A stretch of 64,000 nucleotides of DNA from NORP233 sp050186825 (GTDB lineage Bacteria; Planctomycetota; J058), in the NCBI GenBank assembly GCA_050186825.1, contig JBFWYD010000005.1, positions 1 to 64,000 on the forward strand. Reading direction: 5' to 3'. The stretch's first letter is position 1. Each line of letters starts with the position of its first letter. The notes below the pieces were generated by a model. It had not been told where the DNA came from. It searched no databases and saw nothing but the letters and a program-made list of their open reading frames with translations. The position numbers and the translations under genes were made by a program. Shown in pieces: positions 16,280-33,800 of this stretch.

Positions 16280-16409
16280 GCCTGGCGCCCTGGCCAAGGG
16301 CGTCAGCGAACGGCCTGGCGCCCTGGACAAGGGCGTCAGCCAAGCAGCCTGGCGCGCTGGTCCTGGGCGTCAGCTTCCAGGCCTTGGCGCCCTGGCCAAG
16401 GGCGTCAGC
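16280..16409. repeat. Four tandem 28-bp repeats (period about 34 bp) with internal dyad
   Basis: Copies begin at 16280, 16313, 16347 and 16381, each close to GCCTGGCGCCCTGGCCAAGG plus GCGTCAGC. They are separated by 5-6 nt non-identical spacers. Each copy contains the near-palindrome GCCCTGGCCAAGGGC. Spacers are far too short for CRISPR. The array lies between rpoC and the deoxyribosyltransferase/Nudix fusion gene, in otherwise gene-free sequence (16061-16525). Confidence 0.8.
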
Positions 16410-16424
16410 CAAACTTCTCTCCAT

Positions 16425-16525
16425 CCCGAAAGGCGCGATTCCGAGTGGTCACGCGCACCGGAAGCGGCGCCCCAGCGGGGTCTTCCACCTCCAAGCGTGA
16501 CCGCTCGGAATCGCGACCTTTCGGG
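16425..16525 (-). terminator. Long hairpin immediately downstream of rpoC
   Basis: Arms 16425-16454 and 16495-16525 pair over about 30 bp with one bulge and one mismatch (inner loop about 40 nt). The outer end CTTTCGGG directly abuts the rpoC stop codon at 16526. It probably ends or protects the rplKAJL-rpoBC transcript. There is no clear U-tract on the minus strand beyond 16425. Confidence 0.6.
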
Positions 16526-20755
<4,230 letters not shown>

Positions 20756-20831
20756 GGTTAGCTCCTGTATCGCTGCTGCTATTCGCTACTAAGGGTTAGT
20801 CGAAGATTTAGGTTCGATTCCGACAAGCCAC

Positions 20832-20863
20832 GCGCCCGCGCCGCCGGGCGGCGACGCGGGCGC
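20832..20863 (-). promoter_or_regulatory. Strong hairpin in the rpoB-rpoC intergenic space
   Basis: GCGCCCGCG (20832-20840) pairs perfectly with CGCGGGCGC (20855-20863), and the inner GCCG/CGGC can extend the stem. It begins 6 bp after the rpoB stop codon. It may be an mRNA-processing or partial termination site. Confidence 0.45.
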
Positions 20864-20869
20864 CGCGCG

Positions 20870-24655
<3,786 letters not shown>

Positions 24656-25119
24656 GCTCTCCTCCTGGGGCGGGGGTGGGCGTGTCCCGCGTGGACCGCG
24701 GCCGAGGGGCCTGCGGTCGGTGGTCGTTGAGGCTCAGCCGCTGAGCGCGGCGCTGATCCAGGATCCGAAACGCAAACGAGCGGGTGCGGGCAGAGCTCGC
24801 GCCTGCCCTGGGGTCGAGGTCCCGCTTCTCTCGGCTGCGCCTGGCTCTCAAGGAGCCATGGCCGTCCTCGCGGGTCCTGCCCCGGGCGACGCGCGCTCTA
24901 CCGCGCCCCGCTCGACGAGCTGAGACGAGTTTTTCTGCTGCGTCCCTGGCCTTGCCTCGCGCTGAAGTCAGCGCGAATCGGGGCAGGAGCTCCGCGGCCG
25001 CCGGACCGGAGCCCGGCGACCTCGGAGGCCGGTGAGTACGTCGCTTGGCGCAAGCGGCGTCTCGACCGGCCCGCAGGCCCGCGCGCGACGCGCGCGGACC
25101 TCTGCCGATCGGAGTCGAG
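24656..25119. other. 464-bp rplL-rpoB intergenic region
   Basis: No gene seen. It holds a perfect palindrome CGCGCTGA-AG-TCAGCGCG (24958-24975) and a GC-rich dyad CCGCGCG/CGCGCGG near 25078-25097 close to the rplL stop. In many bacteria the long rplL-rpoB gap holds an attenuator and RNase processing site that lowers rpoBC expression relative to rplL; the position fits but the mechanism is inferred. Confidence 0.55.
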
Positions 25120-25548
25120 CTACTTGAGCTCGATGCTGGCGCCGGCCTCCTCGAGGGCGGCCTTGGCCTTGTCGGCCTCCTCCTTCGGCATCTTCTCCTT
25201 GAGGGTCACGGGCGCCTTGTCCACGAGCGCCTTCGCGTCCTTCAGGTTCAGCCCGGTGATCCCACGGACCTCCTTGATGACGGCGATCTTGCTGGCGCCC
25301 GCGTCCTTGAGGACCAGGTCGAAGTCGGTCTTCTCGACCTCCTCGTCGGACGCCGCGGCCGCTGCGGGGGCGGCCATCATCATCATCCCGCCGCCACCGG
25401 AGGCCTTGACGTCCCACTTCTCCTCGAGGTGCTTCACGAGGGCGAGCACGTTCATCGTGGTCATGCCCTCGAAGACCTGAGTGAAGAACTGGGTGCGGTC
25501 AGCATCGCTCAGACCGCCAACCTTCTCGATCAGCTCGGCAACAGCCAT
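25120..25548 (-). CDS. rplL: 50S ribosomal protein L7/L12
   Basis: 142 residues, slightly longer than usual (about 120-130). N-terminal dimerisation and L10-binding helices (VAELIEKVGGLSDADRTQFFTQ), a flexible hinge containing MMMM and poly-Ala, and the conserved C-terminal factor-binding domain (EKTDFDLVLKDAG, KIAVIKEVRGITGLNLKDAK, LVDKAPVTLKEKM, AALEEAGASIELK). It forms the stalk that recruits EF-Tu and EF-G. Separated from rplJ by 160 bp and from rpoB by a long regulatory gap. Confidence 0.97.
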   Translation of the reverse strand: MAVAELIEKVGGLSDADRTQFFTQVFEGMTTMNVLALVKHLEEKWDVKASGGGGMMMMAAPAAAAASDEEVEKTDFDLVLKDAGASKIAVIKEVRGITGLNLKDAKALVDKAPVTLKEKMPKEEADKAKAALEEAGASIELK

Positions 25549-25708
25549 GGGAATCCTCCGAATGTGCGAGCGAAGAGGCTCCTCCGCTCTCCCCGCACGA
25601 ACTCGGCCCGGCGGGTGTGGTTCAAGACGTGTTTCGTCGTCCTAGCCGAGGCCAGGCGACCGGCGCGATCCCGCGCGGGACCGCACCAGGAGTCTGCAGG
25701 GAGCCGCG

Positions 25709-26266
25709 CTAGGACGCGGCGGCGTCGCCGCCGTCCGAGCGCTTCTCCTGGTACTTGTTCAGCACGTAGACGATCCGCGCGTGGGGCTCGCGGATGGTCG
25801 CCAGCAGCCTGACGATCGGGGCCTGGAGCGTCCCGAGCAGCATGGCGCGGGCCTGCTCCTTGGTCGGGGCGTCCTTGAGGAGCTGGGCCTCCTGCGGGCC
25901 GAGCACGTCGCCATCGACGAACGCGCCCTTCCACTCGACGACCTTGTCGCGCTTCTCGCGCTTCCACTCCTCGATCGCGCGCGACGCGGCCGGCCCCGAG
26001 GCTTCCTCGGTGCTGTAGACCATCCCGATCACGCCCTTGAGCACCTTCTCGAGCTTGGCGCGCTTGTAGCCGCGCTTCTCGAAGGCGATCCGGGCCAGGG
26101 AGTTGCGGACCACCATGTACTGGAGGTTCCGGGCGTGGAGCGCGCGCCGGAAGTCGTAGGTGAGCTCGCTGTTCAGCCCCTGGGTGCTGACGAACACGCC
26201 GCCATCGACGCCCTCGAGTCGGGCGTGGATGTCGTCGCTCATCATCGTCTTGACGATCCGGGACAT
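25709..26266 (-). CDS. rplJ: 50S ribosomal protein L10
   Basis: 185 residues. It binds 23S rRNA at the stalk base and carries L7/L12 dimers on its C-terminal helix. Seen: N-terminal SRIVKTMMSDDIHARLEGVDGGVFVSTQGLNSE, the LQYMVVRNSLARIAFE rRNA-binding segment, an alpha/beta core, and the C-terminal helix REPHARIVYVLNKYQEKRS. It starts 10 bp after rplA, so no space exists there for a separate L10-L7/L12 operator as found in E. coli; autoregulation, if any, must act elsewhere. Confidence 0.93.
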   Translation of the reverse strand: MSRIVKTMMSDDIHARLEGVDGGVFVSTQGLNSELTYDFRRALHARNLQYMVVRNSLARIAFEKRGYKRAKLEKVLKGVIGMVYSTEEASGPAASRAIEEWKREKRDKVVEWKGAFVDGDVLGPQEAQLLKDAPTKEQARAMLLGTLQAPIVRLLATIREPHARIVYVLNKYQEKRSDGGDAAAS

Positions 26267-26276
26267 GGCGGTCTCT

Positions 26277-27104
26277 CTAGGCGTTGTAGGAGCCGACGTC
26301 GACGGCGACGCCCGGGCTCATCGTGGTGGCGATGTACGCGCTCTGAAGGAAGGCCCCGCGCGCGCCCGTGGGCTTGATGGTGCGCAGGTGCTCCAGGAAC
26401 GAGTGCAGGTTCTTGAGCAGCTTGTCGTTGTCGAAGCTCCGCTTGCCGAACACGATGTGCACGTTGGCGCCATCGTCGACGCGGTACTTCATTTTGCCGC
26501 CCGAGAACTCGCGGACGGCGTCGCCCACGTTGGCGGTCACCGACCCTTCCTTCGGGTTCGGCATCAGCTTCTTGGGGCCGAGGATCTTGCCGAGGCGACC
26601 CACGTGCCGCATCATCGACGGGTGTGCGATCACCACGTCGAACTCGAGCCAGCCGTCCGAGATCTTCTGGGCCAGTTCGGCCCCGCCGACCTCGACCGCG
26701 CCCGCCTCGCGGGCCTCATCGGCCGCGGGGCCCTCGGCGAAGGCCACGACCCGCTTGCTCTTGCCCACGCCGTGGGGGAACACGAAGGTGCCGCGGACCT
26801 GCTGGTCGGACTTCTTGGGGTCCACGCCCAGCTTGACGTGGACCTCGACGCTCTCGTCGAACTTGGCCGCCTTGAACTCCTTGAGCAAGGAGACCGCGGC
26901 GTCGGCCGAGTGCTTGTCGGTGCGCACGCCGCGGCGCTTGAGGGCCCCGCGGTAGCGCTTGCTGGGCTTGAACTTGCGGTTGAACCGCTTGCCCCGCTTC
27001 TTCTCGGACGTGGTCGCGGCGGAGGCGGCCTCGATGGCCGCCGCGGCCTCGCGGGTCTTGTTCGCCCGCTCGATGATCTCGTCGCGCTTCTCGTCGTCGC
27101 TCAC
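26277..27104 (-). CDS. rplA: 50S ribosomal protein L1 with lysine/arginine-rich N-terminal extension
   Basis: 275 residues against about 230 in most bacteria. The L1 core begins near residue 55 (YRGALKRRGVRTDKHSADAAVSLLKEFKAAKFDESVEVHVKLGVDP) and contains HPSMMRHVGRLGKILGPKKLMPNPKEGSV, FSGGKMKYRVDDGANVHIVFG and the C-terminal TMSPGVAVDV. The extra 50 residues are first acidic/Ala-rich, then very basic (KKRGKRFNRKFKPSKRY). The ATG is only 4 bp from the rplK stop, so the extension appears genuine. L1 builds the E-site stalk and often represses its own operon by binding the mRNA. Confidence 0.95.
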   Translation of the reverse strand: MSDDEKRDEIIERANKTREAAAAIEAASAATTSEKKRGKRFNRKFKPSKRYRGALKRRGVRTDKHSADAAVSLLKEFKAAKFDESVEVHVKLGVDPKKSDQQVRGTFVFPHGVGKSKRVVAFAEGPAADEAREAGAVEVGGAELAQKISDGWLEFDVVIAHPSMMRHVGRLGKILGPKKLMPNPKEGSVTANVGDAVREFSGGKMKYRVDDGANVHIVFGKRSFDNDKLLKNLHSFLEHLRTIKPTGARGAFLQSAYIATTMSPGVAVDVGSYNA

Positions 27105-27108
27105 GCGC

Positions 27109-27540
27109 CTACCCCTCGTCGACCTCGATGCCCATCGAGCGCGCCGTGCCGGCGATCATTCGAATGGCGGCATCCTCGCTGAACGAGTTGAGGTCCTCCA
27201 CCTTGGTCTTGGCGATCTCGCGCAGCTGCGCGGTGGTCACCCGCCCGACCTTCTTCTCGTGAGGGATCGGGCTCCCGCTGGCGATGCCCGCGGCCTTCTT
27301 CAGGAGCACGCTGGCGGGCGGGCTCTTGCAGATGAAGGTGAAGCTCCGGTCCTCGTAGACGAAGATCTCGACCGGGATGGTCATCCCGGCGGCATCCTTC
27401 GTCTTGTCGTTGAACTGCTTGACGAACTGGCCGATGTTCACGCCGTGCTGACCGAGCGCGGGGCCCACCGGCGGCGCCGGGGTCGCCTGACCACCGGGGC
27501 ACTGCAGCTTGATCTTGGCCTTGAGCGGCTTCTTGGCCAT
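27109..27540 (-). CDS. rplK: 50S ribosomal protein L11
   Basis: 143 residues, normal length. Part of the GTPase-associated centre and needed for RelA activation. N-terminal LQCPGGQATPAPPVGPALGQHGVNIGQFVKQFND (Pro-rich thiostrepton-binding region) and C-terminal rRNA-binding domain ending DAAIRMIAGTARSMGIEV. Lies 3 bp downstream of nusG and 4 bp upstream of rplA. Confidence 0.97.
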   Translation of the reverse strand: MAKKPLKAKIKLQCPGGQATPAPPVGPALGQHGVNIGQFVKQFNDKTKDAAGMTIPVEIFVYEDRSFTFICKSPPASVLLKKAAGIASGSPIPHEKKVGRVTTAQLREIAKTKVEDLNSFSEDAAIRMIAGTARSMGIEVDEG

Positions 27541-27543
27541 GGC

Positions 27544-28122
27544 TTACTTCTCTACCTTTCCGACCTTCCACACCTCGAAGTCGATCGGGGTGGGGCGGCC
27601 GAAGACCATGATCGAGACCTTCACCATGCCCTTCTCGGGCTGGAGCTCCTCGACCGTGCCCTCGAAGTTCTCGAAGGAACCCTCGCGGATCATGACCGTC
27701 TCGCCGACCTCGAAGTCGATCGAGACCTGACCCTCTTCCTCCGCGCTGACTCGGGCCACCTGCTGGAGCATCTTCTCGACCTCTTCCGGGCCGAGCGGGA
27801 CGGGCTTGTCGGGCTCGTCCGGGTTGTGGCCGACGAAGCGGATCGAGCCGGGCGTGTCGCGGATCAGGTGCCAGACCTCGGCCGGGATCTTCCCGTCCTC
27901 GTCCGTCTGGATCTGGGCCATGATGTAGCCCGGGTAGACCTTTCGCTCGACGCTGCGGCGCTTGCCCGCCTTGATCTCGGTCTGCTTCTCGGTGACCACG
28001 AGCAGCTGCGGGATCATCTCCTTCAGGTCCTGAGTCTGGATGCGGCTCAGGAGCTGACGGCGAAGCCGAGTCTCGCGGTTGGTGCCGACTCGCAGGACGT
28101 ACCACTGCAGGGTCGTCATCAT
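27544..28122 (-). CDS. nusG: Transcription termination/antitermination factor NusG
   Basis: 192 residues. NGN domain (QWYVLRVGTNRETRLRRQLLSRI, VYPGYIMAQI, WHLIRDTPGSIRFVG) that binds the beta' clamp helices, and a C-terminal KOW domain (FEVGETVMIREGSFENFEGTVEELQPEKGMVKVSIMVFGRPTPIDF) that contacts Rho or S10. The start overlaps secE by 4 bp (ATGA at 28119-28122), the standard secE-nusG coupling. Confidence 0.97.
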   Translation of the reverse strand: MMTTLQWYVLRVGTNRETRLRRQLLSRIQTQDLKEMIPQLLVVTEKQTEIKAGKRRSVERKVYPGYIMAQIQTDEDGKIPAEVWHLIRDTPGSIRFVGHNPDEPDKPVPLGPEEVEKMLQQVARVSAEEEGQVSIDFEVGETVMIREGSFENFEGTVEELQPEKGMVKVSIMVFGRPTPIDFEVWKVGKVEK

Positions 28123-28577
28123 GCGCCCCCTCCGAACACGCCGTTCCAGAACGTGTCCCAGGGGATCTTGTTCTTGAAGGCGGCGAGGGCGAAGTCGATC
28201 ACGCCGAGGTAGACCGCCAGCACGATCACGGTGACGATCACCACGATCGAGTTGTAGAAGACCTCTTGCTGGGTGGGCCAGCTGACCTTGCCCATCTCGG
28301 ACTCGGTCGAGATCAGGAACTCCACGACCTTGCGGTTGTTGCAGAGCACGTAGATCCCGACCGTGAACACGATCATCAGGATCCCGCAGAGGATCGCCCG
28401 CGGGCTGATCGGGAACTCGTCCCCGAGCAGCCGGTTGGTCAGGTCCTGCTGCCAGAAGCCCATCCCCAGGGACTCGAACAGGGAGATCACCCCGTAGAGC
28501 AGCAGCGCGCCCGCCGCGATGGCCAGCGCCCCGCGGGACCGCGTCGCTTCCTCAGGCTTGTAGAGCTCGAGCGCCAT
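28119..28577 (-). CDS. secE: Preprotein translocase subunit SecE, extended form
   Basis: 152 residues with three predicted membrane segments (GALAIAAGALLLYGVISLF; ILCGILMIVFTVGIYVLC; SIVVIVTVIVLAVYLGVIDFAL). The last one, with the amphipathic stretch KVVEFLISTESEMGKVSWPTQQEV, is the essential SecE core. Most bacteria have a single-span SecE of about 60 residues, while E. coli and some other lineages have three spans. No rpmG lies between tRNA-Trp and secE, unlike many genomes. Confidence 0.93.
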   Translation of the reverse strand: MALELYKPEEATRSRGALAIAAGALLLYGVISLFESLGMGFWQQDLTNRLLGDEFPISPRAILCGILMIVFTVGIYVLCNNRKVVEFLISTESEMGKVSWPTQQEVFYNSIVVIVTVIVLAVYLGVIDFALAAFKNKIPWDTFWNGVFGGGA

Positions 28578-28639
28578 GGATCGATGCTTCTCTCTCGCCT
28601 CATGCCCTCGCGGGCGGGCCCGCGCGAGCTTCCTTCGGA

Positions 28640-28713
28640 CAGGGGCGTAGGGACTCGAACCCTAAACCTACGGATTTGGAATCCGTCGCTCTACCGATTG
28701 GAGCTACGCCCCT
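28640..28713 (-). tRNA. trpT: tRNA-Trp (CCA)
   Basis: Full cloverleaf on the minus strand: acceptor AGGGGCG/CGCCCCT, D-arm TAGCTCCAATCGGTAGAG, anticodon stem-loop CGGATTCCAAATCCG with CCA, T-loop GGTTCGAGTCC, discriminator G as usual for tRNA-Trp. 3' CCA is not encoded. It lies between tuf and secE. Confidence 0.96.
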
Positions 28714-28869
28714 CTGAGTCATCCAGGCGCGGGCCGCCGGCCCGCGCCGTCCTTGATTCGACCGCTCGCCCGCGGATAAGCGCGCTCGCCCCCAGCCTGC
28801 CGCGCGCCGGTCGGCGCGTTGGGCGAGGCCAGGGGCAGGCGCCCGCGGGCTTCCGCTCGACCTCGAGGG

Positions 28870-30066
<1,197 letters not shown>

Positions 30067-30162
30067 TGAATCCTCGTCTCCCGCTGCTGGGCCCGCCGCG
30101 GCTGCTCCGCCGGCCCGCCCTGGTGTGTGTGCCCGTGAAGGTTTAGGTGCCTGCCAAGTTCA

Positions 30163-30235
30163 AGCTGCTGATGGGACTCGGACCCATGACCTCGTCCTTA
30201 CCAAGGACGTGCTCTACCAACTGAGCTACAGCAGC
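30163..30235 (-). tRNA. thrT: tRNA-Thr (GGT)
   Basis: Acceptor GCTGCTG/CAGCAGC, D-arm TAGCTCAGTTGGTAGAGC, anticodon stem-loop GTCCTTGGTAAGGAC, T-arm GGGTCCGAGTCCC, discriminator U. It is the last tRNA before tuf; CCA is not encoded. Confidence 0.95.
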
Positions 30236-30279
30236 CTACTTGTCGTCTAACTCGCTCTCGCGAGCGTTGCTGAGGGAAG

Positions 30280-30351
30280 AGCGGGCGATGGGACTCGAAC
30301 CCACGACGAACGGCTTGGAAGGCCGACACTCTACCGCTGAGTTACGCCCGC
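30280..30351 (-). tRNA. glyT: tRNA-Gly (TCC)
   Basis: Acceptor GCGGGCG/CGCCCGC, D-arm TAACTCAGCGGTAGAGT, anticodon stem-loop CGGCCTTCCAAGCCG with TCC, T-arm GTGGGTTCGAGTCCCAT. Third in the tRNA cluster. Confidence 0.95.
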
Positions 30352-30386
30352 GAATGCTTCTGGATACTCCTGGTCCCGCGTTTCGA

Positions 30387-30468
<82 letters not shown>

Positions 30469-30519
30469 GAATTACTCCGTCCTTCGCACGTGCTCGGGAC
30501 GCATAGCTTGGTGGTGGTG

Positions 30520-30592
30520 AGCTAGCGGCGGGATCCGAACCCGCAACCCTCCGCTTACAAGGCGGAAGCTCTACCGATTGAGCTACGCTAGC
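30520..30592 (-). tRNA. thrU: tRNA-Thr (TGT)
   Basis: Acceptor GCTAGCG/CGCTAGC, D-arm TAGCTCAATCGGTAGAGC, anticodon stem-loop CCGCCTTGTAAGGCGG with TGT, T-arm GCGGGTTCGGATCCCGC. First gene of the tRNA-tuf operon. Confidence 0.95.
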
Positions 30593-30692
30593 TGGCTTGC
30601 CTCGATTAGTTCGTTCGTCGACCGCTCTCAGGCTCGCTGCCTCCGACGTCGCGGAGGGCCGACCCTGTGAAGAGGTCGTGATGAAGGGACTG

Positions 30693-30720
30693 CTTATACC
30701 ACTGGCACCGAGACCGGCAA
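30693..30720 (-). promoter_or_regulatory. Promoter of the tRNA-tuf operon
   Basis: On the minus strand TTGCCG (30720-30715), 16-nt spacer, TATAAG (30698-30693), then a GC-rich discriminator (CAGTCCC) typical of stringently controlled stable-RNA promoters. The predicted start is near 30686, about 95 nt before tRNA-Thr(TGT). The rest of the 294-bp gap 30593-30886 shows no gene. Confidence 0.6.
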
Positions 30721-30886
30721 CCTTGGCCGACACCCGAAGGTGGGGCCAAAAGTGGATGGTCTCCCGCGGACAGCGAACGCTGACCCCGGACCGCCCGACG
30801 GGGGGTCGAGCGGGCCGATACGGTAACTCACGCCGCGACAGGCGCAAGCGGGAATTCGCTCGCCATAAATCGCTGCGCAACAGTCG

Positions 30887-33800
30887 CTAGCGACGGAGCG
30901 CCCAACCCTCGTGGCTGGGGGTTCCAGATTCCGGGCGCCCCCCCCGTCGTGGCGCCGAGGGGGATGCCAATAAGGATGGCCGAGCCCCCTCTGGGCAGAG
31001 GTCCCACCAGGGACAATAGGAGCAGGCCTTGCCCGGCCGAGGGGGCAGGTCGAGCTCGCGGCGGGCCTGCGCGAAGTCGCCCAGGGCCTCCCGCGCCCCG
31101 CCCAGGGCGCGCGCGTCCACTGGGACGCGCTCGAGCACCCCCGGCACGAGGTAGCTGACCCAGGCGGCCTCGACGGGCTCGCCCATGGTCTCGAGCGCCA
31201 GCGCGTAGAAGGCGAGCTGCGCCGCGTGCTCCTCGAGGCGACTCGGGATCTCGAGCGCGGTCAGGTCGCTGGCCTTGTGGTCCACGAGCAGCCAGCCTCG
31301 CTCGCCGGGGACCAGGAGGTCGACGGTCCCGCGCAGGAGGAAGCCGGCCGCGCTGGGGCCCTCGGGCTCGGCGAGCGGAATCCTGGCCAGGAAGGGGCGT
31401 TCGACCTGGGTCCCAGGGGTCTCGCGCGCGCGTCGCCCGAGCGGGCCCTGGAGGAAGGCGCCCGCGAGCTCGAGCGTCCAGCGGGCCGTCTCCGCGCAGG
31501 CGCGCCCGTCACGATCGGGCAGCAGGAGCTGCGCGGCGCGCGCCTCGATCGTGCTCGCAGGCGGGAGCCCACCCGTCATCGCGCGCGCCAGGACCTCGTG
31601 CGCCAGCGTGCCGCGCAGGTCCGGCGCGATCAGCCCGGCTGCGCGCCCCTCGCGCTCCCAGCCCGGCTCCGGCGCCAGCGCCGCGCCCTCGCCCTCGCCG
31701 CGCCGCTCGTCGCCCAGGACGTGCTCGTAGAGCGCTCGCCGCGGGCACACGCGCCAGGTGAGGACCTCGCTGACCGTGTAGACCGATGCGCCGTAGTCGA
31801 CCTCCTCCGCGCCCGACCGCGCGCTGGCCAGGAGGGCCCGAGCGCGCGGGAGGAGCTCCTCCTCCCGCGGCTCGGGCAGGCGGTCGGCGTGCTCGGGCTC
31901 GGCGTGCTCGGGCTCGGCGTGCTCGGGCTCGGCGTGCTCGGGCTCGGCGTGCTCGGGCTCGGCGCGCTCAGGCTCGGCGCGCGCAGGCTGGGCGCGCGCA
32001 GGCTCGGCGTGCGCAGGCTCGGCGTGCGCAGGCTCGGCGCGCGCAGGCTCGGCGTGCGCAGGCTCGGCGTGCGCAGGCTCGGCGTGCGCAGGCTCGGCGT
32101 GCGCAGGCTCGGCGTGCGCAGGCTCGGCGTGCGCAGGCTCGGCGTGCGCAGGCTCGGCGCCCTGGCGAGCTCCCAGCCCGCTCGACGCAGCCTGCGCGCC
32201 GGCGAGTCCCCGCGGGAGCGGCCGTAGAGGGCGCCGCAGGCGGGGACGCCGGCCGAGGGCCAGGTCCTCGCAGCCGCGCGCGTCGAGCAGGGGCTGGGCC
32301 GAGGCCGCGGGGCCCCGCGGCCCGACCATCGGCGAGCCTTCGTGCTCCTCGAGCACCTCCACCGTGCGGACCAGCACCCCGCCCAGGGTGGGGTGGATGC
32401 GCGCCGAGCCGCCGACGGCCGGATCCGCCTCCCGCCTCAGGCAGGCCGTCTCGAAGCGCACGGGCGCGCGGGACCAGGCCAGCCAGTCCCCCGCGCTGCG
32501 CGCCCCGCTGCGCTGCGCCCCGGCCACGATCAGGTGGTCGCGCGCGCGCGTCATGGCCACGTAGAGCAGGCGCTTCGACTCCTCGCGCCGCCGCTCGCGG
32601 CCCTCCTCGGCCACGCGCGCGAGCGTGGCCGGCGTGATCGAGGCCCGCTCGTCGGCGGGGTCGCGCAGCACGAGCGACACGCCTCCCCCCCGAGCACCCG
32701 CCGCGCGACGCCCCGACTTCCCCCCAGAGCTGGAGCCCGCGGGGGGCGACCAGACCACCGGCTCGTCCTCGCGCGGCGCGTAGCGGCCCGCGTCGCCGAC
32801 CACGACCAGCGGCCACTCCAGGCCCTTGGCCGCGTGGACGGTGAGCACGCTCACCGCGTCCTCGTCGTCGGAGGAGACGCTGGCCTCGGACTCGCGCGCC
32901 TCGCTCAGCCGGAGGTCGCGCAGCACCGCCGCGATCGCCCCTGGCCCGTGCGTGCCCTCGCGCTCGAGGTCGTCGACGACCTCGAGCAGCTTCTTGAGGT
33001 TGGCGAAGCCGCGCACGTCGCCCGAGCGCAGCAGGCTGCCGTCGAGCAGCCCGCTCTCCTCCAGCCCGTGGGCGAGGATCTCGCGCGTGCTCCGGCGCCC
33101 GCGCTGGGCCCGCAGGCCGCGCACCAGCCCCAGCGCGCGCAGGGCCCGCCGCCCGTCGCGCGGGCTGGCCCCAGGCAGGGCCCCGCGCTCGAGGGCCACC
33201 CGCTCCAGCGAGGAGAACAGCGAGGCCTTCGCCCCGGCCTTGGGAGCGGCTCCGCCGCCCGGGCCACCTCCGGCCGCTCCTCCGGCCCCTGGCGGCTGCT
33301 CCCCCGGCGGCGCCTCCTCGGAGGGTCCATCTCTCAGCGCAGCCAGCGCGGCCAGGCCGTCGTCGCTCAGCCCCACCGCCGGTGAGCGGAGGAAGGCGAG
33401 CAGCGCGAGGTCGTCGTGCGCGTCGGCGCACACCTCGAGCAGGCACACCGCGTCGATCACCTCACGCGACTGGTAGAAGCCGCGCCCCGAGGCCACCCGG
33501 TAGGGGACCCCCCGCGCCCGCAGGGCGGACTCGTAGAGATGCAGGTGCGTGGTCGCCGGGAGGAGGATCGCGCAGTCCTTGTAGCGCAGCGGCCGCTCGA
33601 ACACGTCCTTGCGCAGCGGGTTCGTCCCCCGCAGCGCGCCGCCCTCGATCAGCGTCGCCAGGCGCGCCGCCACCGCGCGCGCCTCCTGCAGGCGGGCCGC
33701 CGCCAGGCGCTCGCCGCGCCCGAGCAGGAGCTCCACGCAGGGCTGGCTCACCGCGGCGAACTCCACCCCGGGGCGGAGCACCTGGTGCGGCACCTCGCTC

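Noticed and set aside
16061..16330. N-terminal extension of the deoxyribosyltransferase/Nudix protein starting at 16330
   Set aside because: The extra 90 residues run through repeat-bearing DNA, are Pro/Arg-rich without family similarity, and GTG starts with GGAGGT exist at the domain boundary.
16280..16409. Possible CRISPR array (28-bp repeats)
   Set aside because: Spacers are only 5-6 nt, the repeats are only four and imperfect, and no cas genes are present.
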